Positions 8,395 to 18,002 of a stretch of 56,679 bases of DNA are shown here, in pieces (within the stretch, counting starts at the first letter, position 1; every line of letters begins with the position of its first letter). Below the pieces are notes generated by a model. The model was not told the DNA's origin. It did no database searches and worked only from the letters and a program-made list of their open reading frames with translations. Location of the stretch: positions 1 through 56,679 of the forward strand of contig JAUVDV010000030.1 in assembly GCA_030595125.1 (NCBI GenBank), written 5' to 3'. The stretch is from Deltaproteobacteria bacterium (lineage in GTDB: Bacteria; Myxococcota_A; Polyangia; JAAYKL01). Made by a program: the position numbers and the translations under genes.

Positions 8395-9270
8395 ATGGCA
8401 CAAAAAAAGATCACAGTCCCGAAGCTGATTTCTTACAAGTCAAAGAACAAGAAGATCGTCATGGTGACGGCCTACGACGCCACCTTCTCTCGGCTCGTCG
8501 ATCGCGCCAACGTAGACATGGTGCTGGTGGGCGACTCCCTGGGCATGGTGATTCAGGGTCACGACTCCACGTTGCCGGTGACACTCGACGACGTGATATA
8601 TCACAGCCGCGCCGTCTCCCGAGGCGTGGAGCGCGCGCACCTGTGCGGCGACATGCCCTTCATGACCTACAAGGTTTCTCCCGAACAGGCGCTGCAATCC
8701 GCGGGCAGGCTGATGCAGGAAGGTCGCGTGGAATCGGTCAAGCTCGAGGGCGGAATAGAGATGGCCGACACCATCGCGCGACTCACTGCGGCGGGCATCC
8801 CTGTGGTGGGTCACGTGGGCCTGCTCCCCCAGTCGGTGCACGCGGTCGGCGGGTTCAAGATGCAGGGTCGCAACGGAATCGACCGGGTGCGCATCATCGA
8901 AGACGCCCGAGCGGTGGCCGAGGCGGGAGCGTTCTGCATTATTCTCGAGAGCATGCCCCTGGAGCTGGCCCGCACGATCACCGAGGAGGTGGACGTGCCG
9001 ACCATCGGCATCGGCGCGGGCCCGCATTGCGACGGCCAGGTGCTCGTCATCTACGACATGCTCGGCATGAACGAGGACTTCACGCCGCGGTTCCTCAAGC
9101 TGTACGGCAATCTCGGACAAACCATACGCGAAGCTGTGGATGAATACGCAGGCGAGGTGAGACGCGGCGAGTATCCCGCAAGGGAGCACTCTGTCTCGGT
9201 GGACGGCTCCGATCAATCCTCCGACAACCGGATCTACAGCGTCTCCCCGGACAAGACGCCAGTACACTGA
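8395..9270 (+). CDS. panB: 3-methyl-2-oxobutanoate hydroxymethyltransferase
   Basis: Catalyses hydroxymethyl transfer from 5,10-methylene-tetrahydrofolate to 2-oxoisovalerate, giving ketopantoate, the first committed step of pantothenate/CoA synthesis (cytoplasm). The ATG at 8395 follows AAGGAAG and gives 291 residues; the frame is open further upstream but without family similarity. Visible signatures: VGDSLG (Asp47, a metal ligand in the family), CGDMPF (Asp86), VKLEGG (Lys116, Glu118), GHVGLLPQS and ILESMP (Glu185). The last ~25 residues are a variable polar tail. panC follows after 4 nt, so the two form an operon. Confidence 0.95.
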   Translation: MAQKKITVPKLISYKSKNKKIVMVTAYDATFSRLVDRANVDMVLVGDSLGMVIQGHDSTLPVTLDDVIYHSRAVSRGVERAHLCGDMPFMTYKVSPEQALQSAGRLMQEGRVESVKLEGGIEMADTIARLTAAGIPVVGHVGLLPQSVHAVGGFKMQGRNGIDRVRIIEDARAVAEAGAFCIILESMPLELARTITEEVDVPTIGIGAGPHCDGQVLVIYDMLGMNEDFTPRFLKLYGNLGQTIREAVDEYAGEVRRGEYPAREHSVSVDGSDQSSDNRIYSVSPDKTPVH

Positions 9271-9274
9271 AAAC

Positions 9275-10168
9275 ATGAGCCGAACACCAACGATCATCCG
9301 CGATCCGCAAGAGATCCGCTCCCTTTGCGACGATGAACGGGCGCGGGGAACTTCCGTTTGTCTGGTCCCCACCATGGGCGCGCTTCACGAGGGTCACCTC
9401 GATCTCGTGCGCGAGGCGGGAAACCACGGGGATCTGGTGGTGGTGAGCATCTTTGTAAACCCCACACAGTTCGGGCCCGGCGAGGATTTCGATCTCTATC
9501 CCAGAAACCTGGCAGACGATCTGGACAAGCTCGCCCCTGCAGGAGCCGCCCTGGTCTTCGCTCCGAGCGTTGAGACAATGTACCCGCCGAACGCCGGCAC
9601 CACCATCTCGGTGAACGGTATCACGGAAGGTCTTTGCGGCGCTCATCGCCCGGGCCACTTCGACGGGGTGGCCACCATCGTCGCCAAATTGTTCAACATC
9701 ATCGGCCCCTGCGCCGCCATCTTCGGACGCAAGGACTACCAGCAGCTACAGGTCATTCGAAAAATGACCCACGACCTCAATATGCCCGTAAAGATCGTGG
9801 GCATGGCCACCGTCCGCGAACCCGACGGGCTGGCCATGAGTTCCCGCAACGAATACCTTTCGAATGAGGAGCGATCCCGGGCGACGGCCATCCCCTCGGG
9901 CCTTGCAGCGGCCCACGTACTCTTCGACAGGGGAGAAAAAAGCGTGAAGGCGCTTCTTGCGCCGGTCGTCTCTTCTATCGAGGGCGCGTGCGATTCCATT
10001 GACTACATATCTGCGGTCGACCCCGCTTCTCTCGCCCCCCTCGATGACGAGGCTTTGGCGGGCGAAACAATGCTCATCGCGCTGGCCGCAAGGATCGGCG
10101 GCACCCGTCTCATCGACAACACCGTGCTCGGGGAGGATCGATCTCCACTTGCCAATCCGGGGGGGTGA
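9275..10168 (+). CDS. panC: Pantothenate synthetase
   Basis: Condenses pantoate and beta-alanine with ATP hydrolysis to AMP, following PanB in the same pathway. The 297-residue protein has the nucleotidyl-transferase signature PTMGALHEGH (HxGH at residues 38-41), NPTQF for pantoate binding, GRKDYQQL, and SSRNEYLS in the region equivalent to the KMSKS loop. It begins 4 nt after the panB stop, consistent with co-translation. The start ATGAGCCGAAC is the only plausible one. No sign of degradation. Confidence 0.95.
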   Translation: MSRTPTIIRDPQEIRSLCDDERARGTSVCLVPTMGALHEGHLDLVREAGNHGDLVVVSIFVNPTQFGPGEDFDLYPRNLADDLDKLAPAGAALVFAPSVETMYPPNAGTTISVNGITEGLCGAHRPGHFDGVATIVAKLFNIIGPCAAIFGRKDYQQLQVIRKMTHDLNMPVKIVGMATVREPDGLAMSSRNEYLSNEERSRATAIPSGLAAAHVLFDRGEKSVKALLAPVVSSIEGACDSIDYISAVDPASLAPLDDEALAGETMLIALAARIGGTRLIDNTVLGEDRSPLANPGG

Positions 10169-10320
10169 GCCGAATACTCCACCAATAGTCTCAATAATTC
10201 ATCTATAATTGGAACTGAACTCCACTTAAGTTAATGGTGAAGAAGATTAAATTATATGTGGTTGCGCATGGTCCAATATAGTGGATGCAGGCCAGAATCG
10301 GAACCGAGGGAGTAATTGAA

Positions 10321-10941
10321 ATGACTGAAGCAAAATTGTTCATCCTGATTGCCATGGCCGTCATCTTTGTCTCGGGCACGGGCTGCGCCCCTGCCACCAC
10401 CGAGATCGGCAGCGACGCGGACTCCGATTCCGACACCGATGGCGACTCTGACAGCGACTCTGACTCCGATTCTGATTCTGATTCCGACTCTGACTCTGAC
10501 TCCGACTCCGACACCGATTCCGACACTGACTCCGATACCGACTCCGACACCGATTCCGACACCGATACTGACACCGACACCGGCGGCAGTGGTGGATCCT
10601 GCGTAACGCTCGGAACAGGTATCACGTGCAACCCCGTCACGCAGGCGCCCTGCGCCACCTCTACCGGGGAAGCCTGCGACACCACCTACGACACCACTAC
10701 CCAGGATCATACGGGGTTCCAGTGCTGGGCGCCGCCGAACACCGAGGCGGAGGACGCCGCCTGCTCCGACACCGCGTATTGCATGCCCGGGCTACACTGC
10801 GACTCGGAAACGGCCGTCTGCAAACAGTATTGCTGCGTCACAGGCGATTGCAGCACAGCAGGCAGGGTCTGCACATACACGCTGACCGACGGAATCACCG
10901 CGTACTTCCCTTTAACCACCACCCTCGGCCTCTGCATATAG
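10321..10941 (+). CDS. DT-tethered Cys-rich lipoprotein, function unknown
   Basis: The ATG at 10321 has GGGAG 8 nt upstream and opens a type II signal peptide (MTEAKLFILIAMAVIFVSGTGC, lipidation at Cys22; the -3 residue Gly is atypical). Residues ~31-87 are an Asp-Ser/Asp-Thr tether. The C-terminal ~110 residues contain about 14 cysteines (GEACD, HCDSETAVC, QYCCVTGDC), so a small disulfide-bonded domain displayed away from the membrane is likely. I do not recognise the domain. It stands alone between panBC and 11041, both same-strand with gaps of 100-150 nt. Confidence 0.75.
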   Translation: MTEAKLFILIAMAVIFVSGTGCAPATTEIGSDADSDSDTDGDSDSDSDSDSDSDSDSDSDSDSDTDSDTDSDTDSDTDSDTDTDTDTGGSGGSCVTLGTGITCNPVTQAPCATSTGEACDTTYDTTTQDHTGFQCWAPPNTEAEDAACSDTAYCMPGLHCDSETAVCKQYCCVTGDCSTAGRVCTYTLTDGITAYFPLTTTLGLCI

Positions 10942-11040
10942 CTACCTGATCGGCCACGCCCCAATACTCATCCCACCCCTCGACTTTTATCCCGCAGCGC
11001 GGCTATAGTTCATGCATCAGCATCTAAAAAAGGAACCGTC

Positions 11041-11958
11041 ATGAAAGTGAAGATAATCGTTGTCGTTATCGTGCTGCTGTTGCTCGGCGGCGGTCTGGGA
11101 TTCTACTTCTATTACAATTCGGTGCTGAGGTTTACCGACGATTTCACAGATTGTCCGGTGGCGGACTTCAGATCCTCCGCAACATCCGTAGACACAGCCA
11201 CGGGATGGGTGACCGGAGAATCCATGGGTTCTCTCAAGATCACGGAGCGATGCAGCCTGGACTGCCTCCACGGGAATCACATGGCATGCGTACTGTACGG
11301 ATTGGCCCAGCAGAAGGGCGTCCATCTCATGAAAGATCTCGAGGGGTCCGGCAAGACGCTGCAAAAAGCCTGTGACCGTGGCGAGACTCTTGGGTGCGAT
11401 CTCGTCAGTCGGGCGGTTACGATGGCGACAGCGGCCGAAAAGGTCAAGGCCGTTGAGGCGGCGCGCGCAGCCAACAAGGAAGTCACGGACGCCATCAACA
11501 AGCGCAAGGGAGAGATTGGACATGTGATCAACGCGGCCCTCGGGCACTTCAACGGCAACTCCGGGCCGATGAAAACCGGCGGAATGATGAAATGGTATAC
11601 GGGCACGGTAAAATACCTGCTCTTCAATACGCCGCTTTTGTCCCAGATGCACCAGATTCCCGGGTCCAAAATTGAGAAATCCGGACTCAAGGATTTCGTT
11701 CTGGCCAAATACATGGGCGGATCGCAAAAGCCCGATTTCAGTCTGACAAACAAGTTCTTCCAAAAACTCATGCGATTGGGCGTGCAGCAAATAAAGCTCG
11801 ATTATCACGTGGAGAAAAAGAGGGAGAGCAAGATCCCCAGGAACAGCGGCTATTTCCGTGCGAAGCACACGTTCCTTTACAACGTCGCGCAGGTGGAAAT
11901 GGAAATCCTTGACGTGCTTCTCAAGGACATTGAGTACGAGATAAGCGAAGCGGGTTAA
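11041..11958 (+). CDS. Membrane-anchored protein with a Sel1-like Cys motif
   Basis: 305 residues. Residues 4-26 form one transmembrane or signal-anchor segment. Residues ~75-125 contain CLHGNHMACVLYG and KACDRGETLGCD, spaced as in the Sel1-like repeats of disulfide-bonded Hcp-type proteins; only about one and a half repeats are present. The remainder is helical and basic, with no family I recognise. AAAAAAGGAACC precedes the ATG. A periplasmic orientation is inferred from the paired cysteines. Confidence 0.65.
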   Translation: MKVKIIVVVIVLLLLGGGLGFYFYYNSVLRFTDDFTDCPVADFRSSATSVDTATGWVTGESMGSLKITERCSLDCLHGNHMACVLYGLAQQKGVHLMKDLEGSGKTLQKACDRGETLGCDLVSRAVTMATAAEKVKAVEAARAANKEVTDAINKRKGEIGHVINAALGHFNGNSGPMKTGGMMKWYTGTVKYLLFNTPLLSQMHQIPGSKIEKSGLKDFVLAKYMGGSQKPDFSLTNKFFQKLMRLGVQQIKLDYHVEKKRESKIPRNSGYFRAKHTFLYNVAQVEMEILDVLLKDIEYEISEAG

Positions 11959-12051
11959 TAACGCGAGGAATAACCCTCCCCTCCCCCCTGTTGCATGCCA
12001 GAAACTATTCGGTGTATGTACACATCAACTGTTCACTTTGAGGAGACATTA

Positions 12052-13758
12052 ATGAAGATGAAAACCAAGATCCTTTTTGCGGCAACCCTGAGCGCAACGT
12101 TGATCCTTGCGATTGGCTGCGGCGATAAAAAAGACGGGGGCGACAAGGCCGACGCGGCGCCTGCCGTGGAGACGTCAGTCAAGATCGATCTCTATGTCAT
12201 GTCCCAGTGCCCGTTCGGAGTGCAGGCCGTGGATGCCATAGTACCCGCAGTGCGTAAGTTCTCCGACGAGGTGTCTCTGCATCTCGATTTTGTGGGCACG
12301 GTTGATGACGCGGGCAAGCTGCACAGCATGCACGGAGATGATGAACTCAACGGCAACAAGTATCAGATCTGCGCAGGAGACGTGGCGAAAGACAAGCAGC
12401 TCGACTACATCCTCTGCATGAACAAGGAATGGAAGACGATCCCCAAGAACTGGGAATCCTGCGCAAAAGAGACTGGCATCGATCCCGCAGCCCTGTCCGG
12501 TTGCGTGAACGGTGACAGGGGGAAGGAGCTTCTCACCGAGAGCTTCAACAGGACGAAGACGGCGGGTGTCCAGGGGAGCCCGACCATCAAGATCAACGGA
12601 GAGGACTACAAGGGCGGCCGGATGACCCACGACTTCGTCAAGCATATCTGCGGAGTTTACGGCGAGAAAGAGAAGATAAAATACTGTCTGGAGCTCCCTC
12701 CCCCGGGCAAGGTCGTCGTCACCGCCGTCACCGACAAGCGCTGCGGCGAGAAGTGCGACCCGGCGCCCCTGTTCACCAGCCTCAAACAGGTCTTCCCCGG
12801 CCTCGAAGCCAAAACCCTTTACTGGGAAGATGCCGAAACCCAGAAGTTGTGCAAGGAGTTCGGCATCAAGATGCTGCCCGCGGTCTTCTTCGACGAGAGC
12901 CTCGACAACGACGCGGACGGCGCCAAGCAAATAGCCAGGTGGCTCGCGCCCGCCGGCAAGCACAACATCCTCAAGGTCAAGCCCGAGTTCGATCCCACCG
13001 CCGAGGTCTGCGACAACAAGATAGACGACACCGGCAACGGCAAGGTCGACTGCAACGATCCCGAATGCGAGATCTCTTTCGCGTGCCGCGAAGTACCTTC
13101 ACGCTCGCTGGAGGTGTTCGTGATGAGCCAGTGCCCGTACGGCGCCATTGCCCTCAAGGCGGTAAAGGAGTTGCTCGACGCCTTCGGCAAGGACATGAGC
13201 TTCAGTATGCACTTCATCGGTGAAGAGACCGACGGTGTATTCAAATCCCTGCACGGCCAACCCGAAGTAGAAGAAAACATCCGGCATATCTGCGCGGCCA
13301 AGCACTACGGGGCAAACAACAAGTACATGTCTTACGTATGGTGCCGAGGATCGGACATCAAAAACGACGACTGGAAATCATGCACCGGCAAGAAGACCGG
13401 CATCAATGCTGCGGTAATCGAGAAATGCGCCACCGGCGATGAGGGCAAGGCGCTGCTATCGGAAGACATCAAGATCGCAAACGGGCTGGGCATCGGCGCA
13501 AGCCCCACCTGGGTAGTGAACGGCAAGGAGAGCTTCGGCGGTATCGTGCCCTCGGACATCCAGAAACGCTACTGCGAAAAGAACACCGGCCTCGCCGGTT
13601 GTGAAAAGAAACTGGCGGGAGATCCCGACGGTCATGCGGGTCACGGCCACGGAGCAGGTCCTGGAGCAGGCCCCCCCGGACTTCCCCAGGGCACCGGCCC
13701 CGCCCCCAAAGGCCCCGCCCCGGCCCCCAGCTGCGGAGACTCCTCCCATAATCATTAA
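12052..13758 (+). CDS. Lipoprotein with three thioredoxin-fold modules (DsbA/GILT-like duplication)
   Basis: The ATG at 12052 follows GAGGAG and opens a lipoprotein signal ending LAIGC (Cys23). Module 1 (about residues 40-205) has active-site-like CPFG at residue 53 and the cis-Pro region GSPTIKING. Module 2 (~220-310) has CGEKC and LPAVFFD. Then comes a Cys/Asp-rich linker CDNKIDDTGNGKVDC, common in myxobacterial surface proteins. Module 3 (~352-530) repeats module 1, with CPYG at residue 361 and GASPTWVVNG. The tail is Gly/Pro/His-rich. Modules 1 and 3 share VMSQCP(F/Y)G, HGxxE and many cysteines, so they arose by duplication. Envelope thiol-disulfide exchange is inferred; the redox partner is not in the window. 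Confidence 0.8.
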   Translation: MKMKTKILFAATLSATLILAIGCGDKKDGGDKADAAPAVETSVKIDLYVMSQCPFGVQAVDAIVPAVRKFSDEVSLHLDFVGTVDDAGKLHSMHGDDELNGNKYQICAGDVAKDKQLDYILCMNKEWKTIPKNWESCAKETGIDPAALSGCVNGDRGKELLTESFNRTKTAGVQGSPTIKINGEDYKGGRMTHDFVKHICGVYGEKEKIKYCLELPPPGKVVVTAVTDKRCGEKCDPAPLFTSLKQVFPGLEAKTLYWEDAETQKLCKEFGIKMLPAVFFDESLDNDADGAKQIARWLAPAGKHNILKVKPEFDPTAEVCDNKIDDTGNGKVDCNDPECEISFACREVPSRSLEVFVMSQCPYGAIALKAVKELLDAFGKDMSFSMHFIGEETDGVFKSLHGQPEVEENIRHICAAKHYGANNKYMSYVWCRGSDIKNDDWKSCTGKKTGINAAVIEKCATGDEGKALLSEDIKIANGLGIGASPTWVVNGKESFGGIVPSDIQKRYCEKNTGLAGCEKKLAGDPDGHAGHGHGAGPGAGPPGLPQGTGPAPKGPAPAPSCGDSSHNH

Positions 13759-13803
13759 GGTCACTAAAACCAGCTAAAATCGTATTCGCAGGAACGCCGC
13801 CGA

Positions 13804-15027
13804 CTACAACGCCCAGGCCGGAATAGTATCGACCGATTCGGTCAAGGGAAGACAGTGATCGTTCAGGCACACGAGGCCGCCATGGCCAATCGGCATCCCG
13901 AGCTTCCCAAGGGCCGTGAAGTGACGGACATCCCTTTTGTGTGGCGAAGCGGATTTCTTGAACTCCAAAGGGTAGATGACTCCGTCCTGGACAATGAGCA
14001 AATCGATCTCTTTTTTGTCTTTATCTCGATAATAGTAGAATGGTGCCCGTTTTCCGTTGTGCCAGTAGCTCTTTAGCAGCTCGGTCACTATCCACGTCTC
14101 CAGTATCGGGCCGGACATGGCCCCGGCTTCGAGCGTCCTCGCGGAGGTCCACTCGGTGAGATAGGCCGCAAGCCCGGTATCCAGGAAGTAGAGCTTCGGC
14201 GCCTTGATGAGACGCTTCGTCACATTGCTATGATATGGCTCCAGCAGATAGACGATCCCCGAGGCCTGCATGATAGAGAGCCAATTCTTGGCGGTATTCG
14301 GCGCCACATCTGCGTCGCGAGCCATTTCCGCCAGCCTCAGGAGCTGTCCCGTGCGCCCGGCGGCGACACGCATGAACCGCAAAAAGGACATCTCATCACC
14401 CACCCGGGCGAGATCACGCACATCCCTTTGCAGGTAGGTTTGCACGTAGGATCCGTAAAAGAGATCCCTGTCTGTACCCTCGTTCAGCGCCAGGCCCGGA
14501 TATCCACCTCGCCAGATGTGGTGGTAAAGTTCGTCCAGAGAAAGACCTGTGCTCGTCGATACGTATCTGCTGATCTTCTCCCTCGTCGGCGTAAAAGCTT
14601 CCCCGATTCCTGGGAACTCATTGATCTCTCGGAGCGACAAACCCAGAAGCTGCACAACCCCGACGCGCCCGGCCAATGACTCGGAGACACCCCTCATCAA
14701 GTGAAACTGTTGAGAGCCGGTGAGCCAGAACATGCCGGGGCGTCCGTCATCGTCAGCGATCATTTTCAGATGAGGGAGGAGGCCCGGCGCATATTGAATT
14801 TCATCTATCAGTAAAGGAGGACGATAACGCTTGAGAAACAGTGCCGCGTCTTCCCGGGCCAGGTTGAGCACCAGAGGATCGTCAAGGGTCACATAGGTAC
14901 GATTGTCTCTGGCCAGATGACGAAGCAACGTGGTCTTTCCCACCTGCCTCGCTCCGGTGAGCAGCAAGACTGGAAACTGTTTCGAGGCTTTCTTGACAGA
15001 GGACTCGAGTTGACGAGAGAGATACAT
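13804..15027 (-). CDS. AAA ATPase with C-terminal DUF4143-type domain
   Basis: 407 residues with Walker A GARQVGKT (residues 25-32), Walker B LLIDEIQYAP, and a sensor-like WLTGSQ. This matches the common bacterial AAA_14 plus DUF4143 family, whose C-terminal part resembles a nuclease-like fold (here DKKEIDLLI and YPLEFK). The family is accessory and often scattered by transfer; its role is not established and no dedicated partner is visible. The gene faces 13758 convergently. Confidence 0.85.
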   Translation of the reverse strand: MYLSRQLESSVKKASKQFPVLLLTGARQVGKTTLLRHLARDNRTYVTLDDPLVLNLAREDAALFLKRYRPPLLIDEIQYAPGLLPHLKMIADDDGRPGMFWLTGSQQFHLMRGVSESLAGRVGVVQLLGLSLREINEFPGIGEAFTPTREKISRYVSTSTGLSLDELYHHIWRGGYPGLALNEGTDRDLFYGSYVQTYLQRDVRDLARVGDEMSFLRFMRVAAGRTGQLLRLAEMARDADVAPNTAKNWLSIMQASGIVYLLEPYHSNVTKRLIKAPKLYFLDTGLAAYLTEWTSARTLEAGAMSGPILETWIVTELLKSYWHNGKRAPFYYYRDKDKKEIDLLIVQDGVIYPLEFKKSASPHKRDVRHFTALGKLGMPIGHGGLVCLNDHCLPLTESVDTIPAWAL

Positions 15028-15105
15028 TTTACACCCCGGATCGTCCCAAATGCATTTCTATTGCATTTTAGACGCTCCCTCGCCACTTGTCAAAGATTGA
15101 AGCAC

Positions 15106-16071
15106 TCAGGGAAATCTCCACCCAAAGGTCAAACCCAGCGTGACGTTTCCGTATGGATCGTAGGCGTCATTCCCCAGGCCCAGTCGGGAAGACAGCTCAA
15201 AGCTGGCGGAGTCCAATACCAGGCGCACGCCGGGGCTGACGGCCCAGGCGGCGAGTCGCTCGTGCGCAATGTTCTCGGTAAATCGCATGAGGCCGTTCGC
15301 CTCCACCACAATCTCCACCAGACCGGCTATTTTCGCCCCCAACCCGTAATGCATGCTGTAAAAAACATGCGTCTTGTCCTGGTCGTGTATGGGCGCGATC
15401 AGAAGTCCCTGGTGCGTGTATACACAAAACACTCCCAGGGTTACGCCGTACGCAGCACCCGGCTCGATCAGGAAGTAAGGTCCGTCGATGACTCGATCGT
15501 CGATCACCCCCCGGATCGGCATGTGGCGATCCTCCCGTATCCGGGATGTATCCGTGGGCAGGCCCAACCTGAAGAACGGGGTGATCGCCAGCTCGAATGG
15601 CCACTTCGGATCAGACGATTGCCTCTTCAACTCCAGCACCCTGAATCTTCCGTGAATCTCCAGGAGCCCCAGATCGAAGTGGGTCCTCTTTTCGTCGATG
15701 GCCGGGGGAAGATCGATCATGAGCGTGGTGCTCTGGAAGGCCGTGATACTTCCGCCGAGCCCGAGGCGATCCAGATTTTTCGGCGACCACTCGCCGCCCA
15801 GCACCAGCGCGGTCTGCACGGTCTTGTAAGTGGCCAGACCGTACCGGAAAGCGCCGTACCGGAAACCCGCAGTCGCCCAGAGTTCGGTTGTGGGTATTGC
15901 CCCGAGCGGAGGCGACAAGACAGGCCCCGCCTGTGCGCGAAGCGGAGCGATGAAGTTATCGAATCCGGGTTGTTTTCCATCGGCGAGCGCAACACCCGTG
16001 AAGATCGTGCTCACGAGGAGCGACGTTCCCAGCAAGGCGCCGGCCGCTTTGCGAACCGCGTGGCCGATCAT
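15106..16071 (-). CDS. Secreted beta-barrel-like envelope protein, unknown function
   Basis: 321 residues with a cleavable signal (hydrophobic GALLGTSLLVSTIFTGVALA). The mature part alternates hydrophobic and polar residues with many aromatic strand ends and finishes LTFGWRFP, as outer-membrane barrels often do. It starts inside the stop of the upstream lipoprotein gene (ATGA overlap at 16068-16071), so the two are co-translated and may work together at the cell surface. No family recognised. Confidence 0.65.
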   Translation of the reverse strand: MIGHAVRKAAGALLGTSLLVSTIFTGVALADGKQPGFDNFIAPLRAQAGPVLSPPLGAIPTTELWATAGFRYGAFRYGLATYKTVQTALVLGGEWSPKNLDRLGLGGSITAFQSTTLMIDLPPAIDEKRTHFDLGLLEIHGRFRVLELKRQSSDPKWPFELAITPFFRLGLPTDTSRIREDRHMPIRGVIDDRVIDGPYFLIEPGAAYGVTLGVFCVYTHQGLLIAPIHDQDKTHVFYSMHYGLGAKIAGLVEIVVEANGLMRFTENIAHERLAAWAVSPGVRLVLDSASFELSSRLGLGNDAYDPYGNVTLGLTFGWRFP

Positions 16072-17837
16072 GATCCCGGAACCCTGCCGTTTCGCAGGTA
16101 GTTACCGCGCCCGGTTGGCCACGGCCCGCAATAGAGATCCGGGTCGGCCCCCGCTGGAACACAATTGCAGGCCGAACCCTCCACTGTGAAGACATCCAGG
16201 CCGTGGTCGATAGTCAGCACCAAGATCTCCAGATTTCCGTCGCCGTCCAGGTCGTCGATCGTCGGGGTCGCCGCGGCGCCGACTCCGTTTCCGCTGTCCG
16301 CGTTCTGGTCGGGCAATTTGATGTCGTGGAGGAGCTGCCCGGCGCTGGACAGGATGATCAGGTATCCGTTCTCTTCTCCCGGTTCTCCGAACGTTGCAAA
16401 GATGATCTCCGGACGACCATCGCCGCTGAGATCCGCCACCGCCGCCTCCCCGCCGTTCATCAACGGTTTGCCGTGCGAGTAATCGTAACGCCACAGGAGA
16501 TTGGCCTGCGGTCCGAACGCGTACATGTGACCGTCCGGGCCCGGCGTCAGGATCTCCAGACGTTCGTCGCCTTCGATATCGGCGAGAGTGGGCGACGGCA
16601 CAACCCCGGGCGGATACCAGTCGTCGTTGTAAAAGGGTTCTTCAGTCAACGGGAGGTCCTCCCACCCCGGAAGTCTTCGCGCAGAGCGATTGCCGTTGGC
16701 CGCGTAGTCGCCCTCGAGGACCATCACCGCGTAATGGTAGGTGTGATAGGGCTCGTCCATCTCCACGTTGGGAACACCGATGACCTCGTTGAGCCCGTCC
16801 CCGTTTATGTCGCCCACGGCGGGCGGCGAATGGGTCCACTGGAGCCACATGGTCCAGCTGGGATGCGGCCACTCTCCCTCGTGCAGATGATAATGATTCT
16901 CCTCCACCTCAGGCTCGAGCCACCGGATGAACTGACCCCAGCTCATGGGCTCGCCCTCGCATTCGTTTCCTCTCCGGCTGAAGTATGAGGTGTCTGTCAG
17001 GACCGCCGTACCGTTCGGGTTAAACGCCTGGATGTGGTGGTTGTCGTAAGTGACAAGGATTTCCTTGTCGTCGTCGTCGTCCATGTCGCCGATGGCCACA
17101 TTGAGACCATAGGAGCCGAAACCGCTGTGCCCGTAACAGTTGGCGTCCTCGCCCCCGGGCAGGTCTGTGCCCACCCCCTCGCGGGTATCGTACCGGGGCC
17201 AGCCGTCCCTGATCGATCCGTCCGGCTCGAACACGAACACGTGAGGATTGGTGCTTTCGTATCCCTCCGGCGATTCACTGCGGGTGTCGGACACGACTAT
17301 CTCGATGGTCCCGTCACCGTCGATATCGTCGGCGGCCAGAGATCTGACCTCGAAGCAACTCCCCGCGATGCAGGTGGTGGCCGGCCATCCGTTCTTGATT
17401 GTGAACTCGCCGGCTTCCCACTCGTACGCGGCGACGCTCCCCTCCCCTGCAGCGACCACCAGCTCCACAATACCGTCTCCGTCCAGGTCCGCGATCGCCG
17501 AGGGCGCGTAGACTCTTCCCATATGTTGATCGTCGTGGGGAATCGTATAGAGAAGATTTCCCGAAGTGTCCCACACTCCCACATCGTAGAAGGGCGCGAT
17601 GATCTCCTTTGTGCCGTCGTCGTCCAGGTCGTACACCGCCGGGCTCGAGAACCAGCCCGTGTTGCCGATGGACAGGTTCATGAGAAACTCGGGCTCGCTC
17701 ACGGACGTATCGCCGCCCACGTCCTCGCATGTTTGATTATAAGTCTTTTCATCGCTGCATCCGCCTGCAAGCGCCGCGAACGCAAACGCCGCGAGCACCG
17801 CAGTCCGGATACACATTTCCGTCTTGTAAAAAGGCAT
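16068..17837 (-). CDS. FG-GAP/VCBS-type beta-propeller lipoprotein
   Basis: The ATG at 17837 is preferred over the GTG at 17843 because GGGGAGG ends 5 nt upstream of it. Signal peptide ends ALAGGC (Cys27). The mature protein contains repeated DLDGDG-type calcium loops (YDLDDDGTKE, ADLDGDGIVE, DIDGDGTIE, GDINGDGLNE, DLSGDGRPE, DLDGDGNLE), the hallmark of integrin-like FG-GAP/VCBS propellers. No DT tether. A surface, calcium-stabilised binding role is inferred. It forms an operon with the barrel-like gene downstream and diverges from 18003. Confidence 0.85.
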   Translation of the reverse strand: MPFYKTEMCIRTAVLAAFAFAALAGGCSDEKTYNQTCEDVGGDTSVSEPEFLMNLSIGNTGWFSSPAVYDLDDDGTKEIIAPFYDVGVWDTSGNLLYTIPHDDQHMGRVYAPSAIADLDGDGIVELVVAAGEGSVAAYEWEAGEFTIKNGWPATTCIAGSCFEVRSLAADDIDGDGTIEIVVSDTRSESPEGYESTNPHVFVFEPDGSIRDGWPRYDTREGVGTDLPGGEDANCYGHSGFGSYGLNVAIGDMDDDDDKEILVTYDNHHIQAFNPNGTAVLTDTSYFSRRGNECEGEPMSWGQFIRWLEPEVEENHYHLHEGEWPHPSWTMWLQWTHSPPAVGDINGDGLNEVIGVPNVEMDEPYHTYHYAVMVLEGDYAANGNRSARRLPGWEDLPLTEEPFYNDDWYPPGVVPSPTLADIEGDERLEILTPGPDGHMYAFGPQANLLWRYDYSHGKPLMNGGEAAVADLSGDGRPEIIFATFGEPGEENGYLIILSSAGQLLHDIKLPDQNADSGNGVGAAATPTIDDLDGDGNLEILVLTIDHGLDVFTVEGSACNCVPAGADPDLYCGPWPTGRGNYLRNGRVPGS

Positions 17838-17933
17838 GCACACCTCCCCTTTGTCGATGACTACATCTTATAGCAGCTTGGGAGGAAACAGTTTTGGATT
17901 CCTCTATTTATTCCACGCAACCAACTTCAACCA

Positions 17934-17942
17934 TGGTATAAT
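17934..17942 (+). promoter_or_regulatory. Extended -10 promoter of the lipoprotein operon
   Basis: TGGTATAAT carries a perfect -10 hexamer with the TGn extension, about 60 nt before the ATG at 18003. No good -35 is seen at 16-18 nt spacing, which extended -10 promoters can tolerate. Confidence 0.5.
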
Positions 17943-18002
17943 TTTGCAATCAAAAAGCTGCGAACACCGGGTCGGTACTACCTTTCTGGAAAGGGCAAGA
18001 CG

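Noticed and set aside
10411-10581. Short tandem repeats that could suggest a CRISPR or satellite array
   Set aside because: The 6-nt period, absence of unique spacers and uninterrupted coding frame identify a protein tether.
14230-14679. Plus-strand frame inside the AAA ATPase gene
   Set aside because: Shadow of the minus-strand gene, which has clear Walker motifs.
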